This document shows positions 7,364 through 16,134 of a stretch of 64,000 bases of DNA, one piece after another. The notes under the pieces are model-generated. The model did not search any database and had not been told where the DNA came from. It worked only from the letters and a program-made list of their open reading frames with translations. Numbering within the stretch: position 1 is the stretch's first letter; each line of letters begins with the position of its first letter. Source of the stretch: Rhizobiaceae bacterium (GTDB lineage Bacteria; Pseudomonadota; Alphaproteobacteria; Rhizobiales; Rhizobiaceae). The position numbers and the translations under genes are program-made. The stretch is from assembly GCA_019635755.1 (NCBI GenBank), contig JAHBYW010000001.1:248001-312000 (forward strand), written 5' to 3'.

Positions 7364-9400
7364 TCAGAGAATGAAATCGCTGGCGCTCATCTCCCGCAGC
7401 GTCGTGCCCTTCAGGCGGATCGAGAAGTCGGCCGCGAGGCTGCCGCCGGTGTTGACCTCGACGATCACGTCCGGCCCGGCGATGTCCTTGATGCGCACCT
7501 GCCCTGCCTTGGTGAACGCGTCGTCATGGATGTACTTCATCTTCGGCCCGAACAGCGCCGACACGTCGATGCGGTCGTTGCCGCGTCCGCGGTCGTCGAA
7601 GTCGGTGATGATGTCCATCGTGCTGCCGCGCGAGTGGGTCTTGTTCGTGAACTTGAAAATGTCGTTGCCGATGCCGCCGGTCAGCGTGTCCCGGCCGATG
7701 CCTCCGATGATCGTGTCGTTGCCCGCGCCGCCGACGATCGTGTCGTTGCCTGTGCCGCCGTCGAGGATGTTTCGTCCCGCATTGCCGGTGATCGTGTTGG
7801 CGAGGCGATTGCCCGTGCCGGCAATGTTGGCGGTGCCGAGCAGGGTCAGCTTCTCGATCTCCGAGAAGTCGAAGAAGGCGAGGCTGCGGGCAATGGTCGA
7901 GGTGATCGTGTCGATGCCGCCGGCGTCCTGGACGGCGTCGGTGCCGGACCTTTCGGCGCCCAATACATAGGTGTCGTTGCCCAAGCCGCCGCGCAGCGTG
8001 TCGGCACCAGCACCGCCGTCCAGCACATTTGCGCCGGCGTTGCCGGTGATCGTGTTGGCCAGGCCGTTTCCTGTGCCGAATCTGGCGCTGCCCAGCAGCG
8101 TCAGATTCTCGATCTCCGAATAATCGGCGAAGGCGAGGCTGCGGTCGATCATCGAGGTGATCGTGTCGATGCCACCGGAATCCTGCACGGCATCGACGCC
8201 GGACGCCTCGGCGCCCAGCACATAGGTGTCGTTGCCCAGGCCGCCGTCGAGAAAATCCTGACCGCTGCCGCCGTCCAAAACGTCGTTGCCCTCGTCGCCC
8301 ATCAGGAAGTCGGTATCAGCACCGCCGTATAGCGTGTCGTTGCCATCGCCTCCTTCGATCGAGTCGATACCCGCTTCCCCGAAGAGCGTATCGTCGCCGC
8401 CGAGCCCCGACATGGAGTCGTCGAAGGCCGTGCCACGAATCTTGTTGTCGACCGTCGGAGAGCCGAACACGTAGAGTGCCGTCGGCGGCGTCCCTATGAA
8501 GCGCAGGGCCGCCGAAGCGTCGACGACAGCGGCGCCGGTCGTGAAGTCGACGAAGACGGCATCGTCCAAATCCATTCCACCGGAATAGGAACTGAACACG
8601 ATCCAATTCAGCGCCTTGGCCAGGTCGCCGCGGCTGTGCGCGGCCCCATTGGCGCCGCGGGTGAAGTGATCACTCCCGGCGCTGCCATACTCGAAATACC
8701 AGTTGGCCGTACCGCCGAAGCCCGTGCTGTTGCGATCGAACGCGAAGAAGTCACGGAGGAAGCTCGCGGGATCCGTGGCCTCCACGTCGCTATCTTCGGC
8801 AAAGACCGTCTCGGCAAAGGTGCCGATGGTCGCGAGGCCGGGGTCTCCACCCTGGTAGAGCTGGTCATAGGCGTTGTAGGCCCCGAAGAACCAGTCGTTC
8901 GCCGCACCGATGTTCACCAGATCCGGGTCCGACGCGATGTATTCGCTGCCGAACGCGACAAACGACAGATCGATGCCAGCGAACTCGTTGTTGACCCGCT
9001 GCGAGAGCTGATTGACCGCGACGCCGCCCATGCTGAAGCCGGTCGCCAGAACCGACCCGCCAGCGGCCAGCACCCCGAGCGCGGCATAGATATCCGCGAA
9101 ATCGTCGGCGTAGTCCGTGTTGAAGGCGGGGGGTGTCGGCAGATACTGGCCAAAGACCGGAATGACTTCGACGAACGGCAGCCCGTTGAACACCATCGCG
9201 AACTGCGAGGGATCGTTGTCGCTCTGGTAGACCTGCACGCCCGTCACGGCGCTCAAGCTGTTGAGGAACAGGGTCGTCGACGCCGGATAAGCGACCAGAC
9301 CCAGGTCGTCGGCAGTCATCAGCGTCCAACCATCGACCGCCCCCGACACCAGGTCGGCTGCTGCGAGAGTCAGGTCTCGTTGCTCGATCGTGTTGAACAA
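7364..9400 (-). CDS. RTX protein with lipase-like N-terminal domain (RTX-4)
   Basis: 678 residues from a TTG at 9400 that has GGAGG five bases upstream; an upstream TTG at 9412 lacks such a site. Residues about 50-270 look like an alpha/beta-hydrolase: the strand-turn-helix LATGFSMGGVAVNQL contains G-x-S-x-G, the nucleophile elbow of lipases and esterases. Acid and histidine partners cannot be assigned by eye. From about 320 there are RTX nonapeptides, then two consecutive copies of the NDTYVLGAE module (the others have one), and the shared C-terminal block. It is the promoter-proximal member of the array. Likely a type I secreted lipase/esterase or a degenerate relative. Confidence 0.8.
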   Translation of the reverse strand: MFNTIEQRDLTLAAADLVSGAVDGWTLMTADDLGLVAYPASTTLFLNSLSAVTGVQVYQSDNDPSQFAMVFNGLPFVEVIPVFGQYLPTPPAFNTDYADDFADIYAALGVLAAGGSVLATGFSMGGVAVNQLSQRVNNEFAGIDLSFVAFGSEYIASDPDLVNIGAANDWFFGAYNAYDQLYQGGDPGLATIGTFAETVFAEDSDVEATDPASFLRDFFAFDRNSTGFGGTANWYFEYGSAGSDHFTRGANGAAHSRGDLAKALNWIVFSSYSGGMDLDDAVFVDFTTGAAVVDASAALRFIGTPPTALYVFGSPTVDNKIRGTAFDDSMSGLGGDDTLFGEAGIDSIEGGDGNDTLYGGADTDFLMGDEGNDVLDGGSGQDFLDGGLGNDTYVLGAEASGVDAVQDSGGIDTITSMIDRSLAFADYSEIENLTLLGSARFGTGNGLANTITGNAGANVLDGGAGADTLRGGLGNDTYVLGAERSGTDAVQDAGGIDTITSTIARSLAFFDFSEIEKLTLLGTANIAGTGNRLANTITGNAGRNILDGGTGNDTIVGGAGNDTIIGGIGRDTLTGGIGNDIFKFTNKTHSRGSTMDIITDFDDRGRGNDRIDVSALFGPKMKYIHDDAFTKAGQVRIKDIAGPDVIVEVNTGGSLAADFSIRLKGTTLREMSASDFIL

Positions 9401-9425
9401 TGCCGCCTCCAAGCGTGTCCATTGT

Positions 9426-9483
9426 CTGCAGATCGATACAAATTAACATAGAAATCAACTGAGCTGCGAATGAATATGCTCAG
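9426..9483 (-). promoter_or_regulatory. AT-rich upstream region of RTX-4 with an inverted repeat
   Basis: The segment is clearly more AT-rich than its surroundings. It contains the inverted repeat CTGAGC (9459-9464) and GCTCAG (9478-9483) with 13 bases between. Its place ahead of the first gene of the RTX array makes it the best candidate for the array promoter; no confident -35/-10 pair is assigned. Confidence 0.35.
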
Positions 9484-9645
9484 CACTCATGAGAATTGAT
9501 CCGCAAGCCCGGAAAGCTGCTGATGAAGTGTCGACCGTCCGCGGGATGCTCGCGCAACGCCCGGCCGCCCATGCGGCCTGCTCGTCGCCCGGCCACGCAC
9601 CTCGTCAACGAAGACTGCTGGCCGGGATCACAGTTCTCGCCGGTC

Positions 9646-11361
9646 CTACATGTTCGGGTAAACCGGCCCCTCGCCGCCCTGCGGCGTCACCCAGTTGATG
9701 TTCTGGTTCGGGTCCTTGATGTCGCAGGTCTTGCAGTGGACGCAGTTCTGCGCGTTGATCACGAACTTCGCGCCGGCCGGGCCGGTGTCGCGGTTCTCGC
9801 CGCCCTTGTCGGATGCGCCCGGCCCGCCCGCCAGCGCATTGCCGTCGCCATCCACCCATTCGTAGACGCCAGCCGGGCAGTAGCGCGTCGACGGCCCGGA
9901 GAAGACGCCGTATTCGGAGCGCTTCTGCAGGTCCATGTCCTTCACCTGAAGGTGGATCGGCTGGTTCTCCTCATGGTTGGTGTTCGACAGGAACACCGAT
10001 GACAGCCGGTCGAAGGTCAGCACGCCGTCCGGCTTCGGATAGGCGATCGGCTTGTGCTTCGATGCAGGCTCCAGCGATTGCGCATCCGACTTGCCGTGCT
10101 TCAGCGTGCCGAAGGGCGAGATGCCGAGCAGCGTGTTCAGCCACATGTCCAGCCCGCCGACGGCAACGCCGGTGAGCCCCAGCTTCGACCAGAGCGGCTT
10201 GACGTTGCGCACCCTCTTCAGGTCGCGGCCGATGTCGCTGTCGCGCCAGGCCGCCTCGTAGGCGGCCAGTTCGTCGTTGGCGCGGCCCTCGCCGATCGCG
10301 CTCGCGACGTGCTCGGCCGCGAGCATTCCCGACAGCACGGCGTTGTGCGAGCCCTTGATGCGCGGCACGTTGACGAAGCCGGCCGAGCAGCCGATCAGCA
10401 GGCCGCCCGGGAAGCTCGTCTTCGGCACCGACTGCCAGCCGCCCTCGGTGATGGCGCGCGCTCCGTAGGAGATGCGCTTGGCGCCCTCGAACGTGCCGCG
10501 GATCGCCGGATGCGTCTTGAAGCGCTGGAACTCCTCGAACGGCGCGAGATACGGGTTCTTGTAGTTCAGGTGCACGACGAAACCGACGGCAACCTGATTG
10601 TCCTCGAGGTGATAGAGGAACGAGCCGCCGCCGGTCTTCATGCCGAGCGGCCAGCCGAACGAATGCTGCACGAGGCCCGCCCGGTGATGCTCCGGCTTCA
10701 CCTGCCAGAGCTCCTTGAGGCCGATGCCGTATTTGCCGGGGTCGCGCCCGTCGGCGAGGTTGAACTTCTGGATCAGCTTCTTGGCCAGCGAGCCGCGCGC
10801 ACCCTCGCCGATCAGCACGTATTTGCCGAGCAGCGCCATGCCGGGCGTGTAGCCGGGGCCATGGCTGCCGTCGCGCTCGACCCCCATGTCGCCGGTGACG
10901 ACGCCCTTCACGGCGCCGGTCTCGTCATAGATCAGGTCGGCGGCGGCGAAGCCCGGATAGACGTCGACGCCCAGCGCCTCGGCCTTCGACGCCAGCCAGC
11001 GGCAGACATTGCCGAGGGAAACGATGAAGTTGCCGTGGTTGTTCATCAGCGGCGGCATGATGAAGTTCGGCAGCCTCAGCGAGCCGGCGGGCCCGAGGAT
11101 CAGGAAATGGTCCGCCGTCACCGGCGTCTTGAAGGGGTGCCCCTCCTCCTCGCGCCAGCCGGGCAACAACCGGTCGATGCCGATCGGATCGACCACGGCG
11201 CCGGAGAGGATGTGCGCGCCGACCTCCGAGCCCTTCTCGAGGACGACGACGGAAAGGTTGGGATCGATCTGCTTCAGCCGGATCGCCGCCGCCAGGCCGG
11301 CCGGTCCGGCGCCGACGATCACGACGTCGAATTCCATGCTCTCGCGCTCGATCTCGCTCAT
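9646..11361 (-). CDS. Electron transfer flavoprotein-ubiquinone oxidoreductase
   Basis: 571 residues. It takes electrons from ETF (fatty-acid and amino-acid oxidation) and passes them to ubiquinone at the membrane. The N-terminus carries the FAD dinucleotide-binding motif VVIVGAGPAGLAAAIRL; the C-terminus carries the 4Fe-4S ligands, seen as YCPAGVYE followed by NCVHCKTCDIKDP, and a QNINWVTPQGGEGPVYPNM ending usual for this family. The ATG at 11361 (MSEIERESMEFD) has AGAGGACGAGG upstream; an earlier frame from 11457 would add 32 unrelated residues. It stands alone without etfAB. Confidence 0.95.
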   Translation of the reverse strand: MSEIERESMEFDVVIVGAGPAGLAAAIRLKQIDPNLSVVVLEKGSEVGAHILSGAVVDPIGIDRLLPGWREEEGHPFKTPVTADHFLILGPAGSLRLPNFIMPPLMNNHGNFIVSLGNVCRWLASKAEALGVDVYPGFAAADLIYDETGAVKGVVTGDMGVERDGSHGPGYTPGMALLGKYVLIGEGARGSLAKKLIQKFNLADGRDPGKYGIGLKELWQVKPEHHRAGLVQHSFGWPLGMKTGGGSFLYHLEDNQVAVGFVVHLNYKNPYLAPFEEFQRFKTHPAIRGTFEGAKRISYGARAITEGGWQSVPKTSFPGGLLIGCSAGFVNVPRIKGSHNAVLSGMLAAEHVASAIGEGRANDELAAYEAAWRDSDIGRDLKRVRNVKPLWSKLGLTGVAVGGLDMWLNTLLGISPFGTLKHGKSDAQSLEPASKHKPIAYPKPDGVLTFDRLSSVFLSNTNHEENQPIHLQVKDMDLQKRSEYGVFSGPSTRYCPAGVYEWVDGDGNALAGGPGASDKGGENRDTGPAGAKFVINAQNCVHCKTCDIKDPNQNINWVTPQGGEGPVYPNM

Positions 11362-11492
11362 CCTCGTCCTCTCGCTCGCCTGCAGCCTTCGGCCGATCCG
11401 GGTCCAGGTTGCATAGACCATCCCGGCGGCGACCGGAACCGGCTGACGCCGCGACATTTCCGGTCCATCACGTCACTGAAACGCAACTGACG

Positions 11493-11508
11493 TTAACGTA
11501 AGCGTTAA
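11493..11508. promoter_or_regulatory. Inverted repeat in a divergent intergenic region
   Basis: TTAACG-TAAG-CGTTAA is a perfect 6-base-arm dyad between the divergent ETF oxidoreductase and the exported protein at 11579. It resembles the CtrA box (TTAA-N7-TTAA) but has 8 bases between the TTAA halves. It may be an operator for either gene. Confidence 0.35.
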
Positions 11509-11578
11509 TGTCGGCTATGTGTAGCCTTTCTCGGCTTTTTCATTGGCCGTAGGCGCCTTTGTCGGCGATAGTCCGCCC

Positions 11579-12202
11579 ATGCGGCGTCGTCGTCCCGATC
11601 GCATGACAAGGCTTGGCCGCCTGGCCGGCGCGCTGCTGGCGCTTTGCCTGGCCGCCACGGCGGAGGCGGACGATCTCGGGCAGACCGTCTGGATCACCGG
11701 CGCCTATTCGTTTTCCGATGAGCTCGGCGGGTTCACGATCACCGGCGCGGGCGGCCAGGGAACGGCCGACAACCCGTTCGTCATCACCCAGGAGGTCAAT
11801 TCCGCCAGTCCCATCACGATGGTGATCCGTGCGCAGCGCCCCGTCAGACCGCTCGACTATTCCGGCGAGTTCCCGAACGGCTTCACCTATTTCCGGATCC
11901 AGGTGGTGAACAACAGCGGACTGGCATGGGTCGAATGCGAGTTCGAGCTGCAGGAGATCCTGAACAAGCCGAGCGTCTTCGGCGACGGCCTGTCCTTCGA
12001 CCAGCGGCGCACCGACACGACGACGATCTCGTCAGATGCGTTCGACACCTGGAGCCGGGATTTCGAACCCTACGACAAGCTCCTGTTCACCAATGGCAAG
12101 GTCGATCCGCTGGGCGCGGCGTCGTTCAGTTTCCTGGTCACCGACTTCACGCCGAAGCGCACCTTCTATCTCGTCTTCGATCCCCGCATCCCCTTCTCCT
12201 GA
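11579..12202 (+). CDS. Exported protein of unknown function
   Basis: About 207 residues from the ATG at 11579; a second ATG at 11603 (MTRLGRLAGALLALCLAA) gives an equally good signal peptide, and neither has a strong ribosome site. Cleavage is expected after ATAEA. The mature protein is rich in beta-strand residues (QTVWITGAYSF, GGFTITGAGGQG, YFRIQVVNNSGLAWVECEF) and contains one cysteine; it lacks recognisable catalytic motifs. It ends 38 bases before the uracil-DNA glycosylase gene, in the same direction. I do not recognise the family. Confidence 0.6.
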   Translation: MRRRRPDRMTRLGRLAGALLALCLAATAEADDLGQTVWITGAYSFSDELGGFTITGAGGQGTADNPFVITQEVNSASPITMVIRAQRPVRPLDYSGEFPNGFTYFRIQVVNNSGLAWVECEFELQEILNKPSVFGDGLSFDQRRTDTTTISSDAFDTWSRDFEPYDKLLFTNGKVDPLGAASFSFLVTDFTPKRTFYLVFDPRIPFS

Positions 12203-12240
12203 GCTTGCGCCAGGGCAGCGAACTTGCGACATGCTGCGGC

Positions 12241-13083
12241 ATGGCCGCGTCGCGCACAGGCATCGAGGACATTCTCCGCTTCTACGCCGATGCCGGCGTG
12301 GACGAGGCGCTCGACGAGATCGCGACCGACCGGTTCGGCGCGATGCCGGAACCGTTGCCGCCAAAGAGTCCCGCCCGCGAGCCAGCCGCCCCGCGCCTCG
12401 GTTCCGCCCAGCCGGCGGCGCCAGCGCTGCCGCGCGTGCAACCGGCGGCAGGCACGGTGCCCGACGAGACGCAGGCCGCCCTCGCCCGCGAGCTGGCGCG
12501 CAAGGCCGCGAGCCTCGACGAGCTTCGCGACATCGTCGCCGCGTTCGAGGGATGCAACCTGAAGGCGACGGCCAAGACCCTCGTCTTCGCCGACGGCAAT
12601 CCGGCCGCGCGGGTGATGTTCGTCGGCGAAGCGCCCGGACGCGACGAGGATCTGGAGGGCCTGCCCTTCGTGGGGCGGTCGGGCAAGCTTTTGGACCGTA
12701 TGCTGGCGGCCATCGGGCTGGACCGCGCCACGTCAGCCTATATCGCCAACGTCATTCCGTGGCGGCCGCCCGGCAACCGGACCCCGACACCCCACGAGAC
12801 GGAGATCTGCCGGCCGTTCATCGAGCGCCAGATCGAGCTGGCCAGCCCCGAGATCATCGTCACGCTCGGCGGCCCCTCGGCCAAGGTGATCCTGCACGCC
12901 ACCGAAGGCGTCCTGAAGATGCGCGGCAGCTGGCGGGTTCACACCACCGCGGGCGGCAAGGCGATCCCGGCGATGCCGACGCTGCATCCGGCCTATCTGC
13001 TGCGCAATCCGGCGCACAAGCGGCTCGCCTGGCGCGACTTCCTCGAGGTGAAGGCGCGGCTGCGCGCCCTCACCCAGGATTGA
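12241..13083 (+). CDS. Uracil-DNA glycosylase, family 4/5-like
   Basis: 280 residues from ATG 12241. It removes uracil from DNA in base-excision repair. The catalytic core begins near residue 100: [20 protein letters not shown] is the GEAPG uracil-binding motif, and [14 protein letters not shown] near the end is the H-P-[AS] leucine-loop motif. The N-terminal 90 residues are a Pro/Ala-rich linker. Family 4 enzymes usually bind a 4Fe-4S cluster through four cysteines; here only CNLK and EICRPF supply cysteines at the expected places and the CxxC pair is reduced to one, so the cluster is probably missing. Confidence 0.88.
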   Translation: MAASRTGIEDILRFYADAGVDEALDEIATDRFGAMPEPLPPKSPAREPAAPRLGSAQPAAPALPRVQPAAGTVPDETQAALARELARKAASLDELRDIVAAFEGCNLKATAKTLVFADGNPAARVMFVGEAPGRDEDLEGLPFVGRSGKLLDRMLAAIGLDRATSAYIANVIPWRPPGNRTPTPHETEICRPFIERQIELASPEIIVTLGGPSAKVILHATEGVLKMRGSWRVHTTAGGKAIPAMPTLHPAYLLRNPAHKRLAWRDFLEVKARLRALTQD

Positions 13084-13092
13084 GCGGTCCGC

Positions 13093-13482
13093 TCAGGCGG
13101 CGGCCCGCCGCATTCCGACGAACTGGAGTTCGGTCAGCACCGCGACGGCGATCGCCTGAGTGGCCACGAAGGCGATTCCCAGCGCGGTCGGGTCGATGAT
13201 GCCGCCCAGCATCAGGCCGAAGCTTGCCGCGACCCAGAGCGCGTTCACCGCGATGATGTCGATCAGGACCATCCGCGACACCACCTGCCGCCGCGCCACC
13301 GCGAACAGCGCCGCCGTCCACGGGAAGAGGACGACGCCGGACCAGAAGACCAGTGGCTCCGGAAGCGACATCCAGGCAGCCAGATAGGATGCGCCGAAGG
13401 TGAAGAGGACGGCGGACACGCCGCTGGCGGCCGCGTCGAGCAGGAGCGCGGTGCGCAGGAAGGGGGTAACGGTGACGGTCAT
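13093..13482 (-). CDS. Small integral membrane protein
   Basis: 129 residues from the ATG at 13482, preceded by GGAGAG. Four hydrophobic segments are visible (ALLLDAAASGVSAVLFTFGA, LVFWSGVVLFPWTAALFAVA, LIDIIAVNALWVAASFGLM, GIIDPTALGIAFVATQAIAV), so a four-helix inner membrane protein is predicted. It is divergent from the XRE-type regulator at 13613, with 130 bases between the two starts, an arrangement that suggests the regulator controls it. The longer frame to 13614 would run through that shared promoter region and is not likely. No transport or enzyme motif is seen. Confidence 0.7.
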   Translation of the reverse strand: MTVTVTPFLRTALLLDAAASGVSAVLFTFGASYLAAWMSLPEPLVFWSGVVLFPWTAALFAVARRQVVSRMVLIDIIAVNALWVAASFGLMLGGIIDPTALGIAFVATQAIAVAVLTELQFVGMRRAAA

Positions 13483-13612
13483 GGAACTCTCCTTCGATCC
13501 GGGCGGGTTCCGTTCCGGCCCGCCATGGTGCCGTTCTGGCAGAGCTGCGGGCGCCGGGCGATTACGCGCCGGGTAATAGAAATGCCAGCCGGGCACGGAT
13601 AGGGTCGGCGCC

Positions 13613-14407
13613 ATGGATCAGCAGACACAGATCGGCGGCCTCCTGCGCACATGGCGCACGCGACGGCGCATGAGCCAGCTCGACCTGGCCGCGGACGCGG
13701 AGGTCTCGCAGCGCCATCTCTCCTTCGTGGAGAGCGGACGCTCGGCGCCGTCGCGCGACATGGTCATCCGCCTGGCCGAGCGGCTCGACGTGCCGCTGCG
13801 CGAGCGCAACCAGATGCTGCTCGCCGCTGGCTTCGCGCCGAACTACGGCGAGCGGAAGCTCGGCGATCCCTCGCTGGCCGAGGCCCGCAAGGCGATCGAC
13901 CTGGTGCTGCGGGGCCACGAGCCGAACCCGGCGATCGCGGTCGACCGGCACTGGCAGATGGTCGCGTCGAACGGATCGATCGCGCCGTTCCTGGAGGGTG
14001 TGGAGGACAAGGCGCTGCTGGCCCCGCCGGTGAACGTGCTGCGACTCAGCCTGCATCCGAAGGGCCTCGCCCCGCGCATCGTCAACCTGGCGGAATGGGC
14101 CGCCCATCTGATCGAGCGGTTGCGCCGGCAGAACGACGCGGTCCACGACGCCGGCCTCGCGGCGCTGGAAGCCGAGCTGATGTCCTATCCGGTCGGGCCG
14201 CGCCACATGCGGCCGCTCGACGCCAATGCCGTCGCCTATCCGCTCAGGCTCAGGATGGGCGGCGACGTGCTCTCTTTCATCAGCACGATCACGATCTTCG
14301 GCTCGCCCCTCGACGTGACGCTCTCCGAACTCGCCATCGAGAGCTTCTTCCCTGCCGACGAAGGGACGCGGCGCTTCCTGCGCCACGCCAGCGGCGATCG
14401 ACCCTGA
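13613..14407 (+). CDS. XRE-family regulator with MmyB-like ligand-binding domain
   Basis: 264 residues. Residues about 8-65 form a Cro/C1-type helix-turn-helix (LLRTWRTRRRMSQLDLA, then EVSQRHLSFVESGRSAPS). The remainder matches the MmyB-like PAS-related domain found in actinobacterial and proteobacterial regulators, including NPAIAVDRHWQMVASN and a PVNVLRLSLHPKGLAPRI segment; crystal structures of this family bind a fatty-acid-like ligand. Its start is 131 bases from the divergent membrane protein and its stop lies 63 bases before the isomerase gene, so both neighbours are candidate targets. Confidence 0.88.
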   Translation: MDQQTQIGGLLRTWRTRRRMSQLDLAADAEVSQRHLSFVESGRSAPSRDMVIRLAERLDVPLRERNQMLLAAGFAPNYGERKLGDPSLAEARKAIDLVLRGHEPNPAIAVDRHWQMVASNGSIAPFLEGVEDKALLAPPVNVLRLSLHPKGLAPRIVNLAEWAAHLIERLRRQNDAVHDAGLAALEAELMSYPVGPRHMRPLDANAVAYPLRLRMGGDVLSFISTITIFGSPLDVTLSELAIESFFPADEGTRRFLRHASGDRP

Positions 14408-14469
14408 TCGCCGCTTGCCCCGGGGGCAGCGAGCCGCCAAGCTGCGGTCCGGATCGGGAGGAGCAGTAC

Positions 14470-15096
14470 ATGAACGCGCCGTCCAGGAACCTCGATTTCT
14501 TCTACTTCTTCGGCAGCGGCTACGCCTACCTGTCGGTGATGCGCATCGACGCGCTGGCCGATGCCGCCGGCGTCACCGTCACCTGGCGGCCATTCAGCGT
14601 CCGCGCGCTGATGATCGAGCAGAACAACATGATCCGCGAGCAGAAGCAGAAGATGGCCTATGTCTGGCGCGACATCGAGCGCCGCGCCGCCCGCAACGGC
14701 GTGCCGTTCGTCAGGCCGCCGATCTGGCCGACCGACCCGGACCAGCTCGCCAACCGCGTCGGCATCGTGGCGCAGGCCGAAGGCTGGTGCCGCGAGTATA
14801 CGCTGGCCAGCTTCCGCTCCTGGTATCTCGACGGGCAGCCGCTCGGCGCCGAGGGGCCGCTCGCCGCGATCCTCGCCGGGCTCGGCAGGAACGCCGCCGA
14901 GGTGATCGGGCGCGCAAACTCCGACGACATCCGCGCCCGCTACGATGCGCAGACGGACGTGGCGCGCAGGCTGGGCGCCTTCGGCTCGCCGACCTTCGCG
15001 GTGGGTTCGGAGATCTTCTGGGGCGACGACCGCCTCGAGGAAGCGATCGCCTGGGCCGCCGGCACGCATCCGGCGCAACGCAACGCCGCCGGCTGA
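14470..15096 (+). CDS. 2-hydroxychromene-2-carboxylate isomerase / DsbA-like thioredoxin-fold protein
   Basis: 208 residues from ATG 14470, with GGGAGGAG just upstream. The fold is that of kappa-class GST and DsbA-like isomerases: LDFFYFFGSGYAYLSVMRI at the start (equivalent to the FDFxSPYSYL strand), YVWRDIERRAARNGVPF, then the cis-proline motif GSPTFAVGSEIFWGDDRL near the end. Members use glutathione and act on aromatic-degradation intermediates such as 2-hydroxychromene-2-carboxylate from naphthalene; substrate here is unknown as no other degradation genes are close. The active-site serine/cysteine position is filled by Gly-Ser-Gly. It may be co-transcribed with the regulator upstream. Confidence 0.82.
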   Translation: MNAPSRNLDFFYFFGSGYAYLSVMRIDALADAAGVTVTWRPFSVRALMIEQNNMIREQKQKMAYVWRDIERRAARNGVPFVRPPIWPTDPDQLANRVGIVAQAEGWCREYTLASFRSWYLDGQPLGAEGPLAAILAGLGRNAAEVIGRANSDDIRARYDAQTDVARRLGAFGSPTFAVGSEIFWGDDRLEEAIAWAAGTHPAQRNAAG

Positions 15097-15127
15097 CCGG
15101 CCCCGCTTCGCGAACTCGCGGCCGACC

Positions 15128-16078
15128 CTAGTTCTGCGACGGCGTGACCTTGCGGGCGGTGGCCCGCGCGATCCCCAGCCTGTGCTCGCGCCAGATGATG
15201 AAGATGCCGGCGCCGACGACGATGGCGCCGCCGATCAGCATGTGCGCGCTCGGCACGTCGCCGAAGGCGACATAGCCGACGATCACGCCCAGCACGATCG
15301 AGGTGTATTCGAACGGCGCGACGGTAGAGGCCTCCGCATGCCGGTAGGATTCGGTCATGAATATCTGGGCGATGCCGCCGCAGATGCCGGCCGACACCAG
15401 GAACGCCGCCTGCGTCGCCGTCAGCGACGCCCAGCCGAACGGGATCGTCAGCAGGCCGGCGGCGGACGCGGTGAGCGAGAACCAGAGCACGATCGTCGCC
15501 GTGCGCTCGGTGGTGACAAGATTGCGTACCAGCAGCAGCGCGACCGCCGAGATGGCAGCAGCGACCAGCGCCGCGACGACGCCCGCGGCCTCCGGCCCGC
15601 TGATCGCCGCTTCGCCCGAGAACAGCGTGAGCCGCGGCCAGGAGATGATGACGACCCCGACCAGGCCGACGACCACCGCTGTCCAGCGATAGATGCGGAT
15701 GCTCTCGCTGAGGAAGATGGCGCTGATCACGACCACGAGCAGCGGCTGGGCGTAATTCAGCGTGATCGCCTCGGGCAGCGGCAGCCGTGTCAGCGCGAAG
15801 AAGCCGAGACCCATCGAGGAGACGCCGACCACGCCGCGGGCGATGTGGTTCAGCGGGCGCCGCGTCACCAGCGCGGTCGCGAGTTCGCGCCGCCACGCCA
15901 GCAGGACGAGGATTGGAAACACCGCGAAGAAGGAACGGAAGAAGACGATCTGACCCGCCGGAACCTGCCCCGCCGCCTTGATGCAGGCGGACATGCCGAC
16001 AAAGATGACGACGGAAAGGACCTTCAGGAGAATGCCCGTCACCGGCCGGTCGCCCGGCGGCGAATGGGTTGGACTCAT
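15128..16078 (-). CDS. EamA-family (DMT superfamily) membrane transporter
   Basis: 316 residues with about ten transmembrane helices in two repeats of five, each an EamA domain: the first from about 15 (ILLKVLSVVIFVGMSACIKA) with the LPLPEAITLNYAQPLLVVVI core, the second ending in ASTVAPFEYTSIVLGVIVGY and the MLIGGAIVVGAGIFIIWREH helix. Such proteins export or import small metabolites; the substrate cannot be read from sequence. It lies tail-to-tail with the isomerase and 56 bases downstream of the molybdenum hydroxylase gene on the same strand. Confidence 0.88.
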   Translation of the reverse strand: MSPTHSPPGDRPVTGILLKVLSVVIFVGMSACIKAAGQVPAGQIVFFRSFFAVFPILVLLAWRRELATALVTRRPLNHIARGVVGVSSMGLGFFALTRLPLPEAITLNYAQPLLVVVISAIFLSESIRIYRWTAVVVGLVGVVIISWPRLTLFSGEAAISGPEAAGVVAALVAAAISAVALLLVRNLVTTERTATIVLWFSLTASAAGLLTIPFGWASLTATQAAFLVSAGICGGIAQIFMTESYRHAEASTVAPFEYTSIVLGVIVGYVAFGDVPSAHMLIGGAIVVGAGIFIIWREHRLGIARATARKVTPSQN

Positions 16079-16134
16079 GGCTCAGTGCATCTCCCTGCCG
16101 GCCGTCGCGATCGGCCGTTCCTGCTGTCCCGTTC

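Noticed and set aside
414-9400. Regular DNA repeats that could be mistaken for a CRISPR array
   Set aside because: They are in-frame 27-base codon repeats encoding RTX nonapeptides, with no fixed spacer length and no cas genes.
11493-11508. CtrA binding box
   Set aside because: The TTAA half-sites are separated by 8, not 7, bases, so only a generic dyad is reported.
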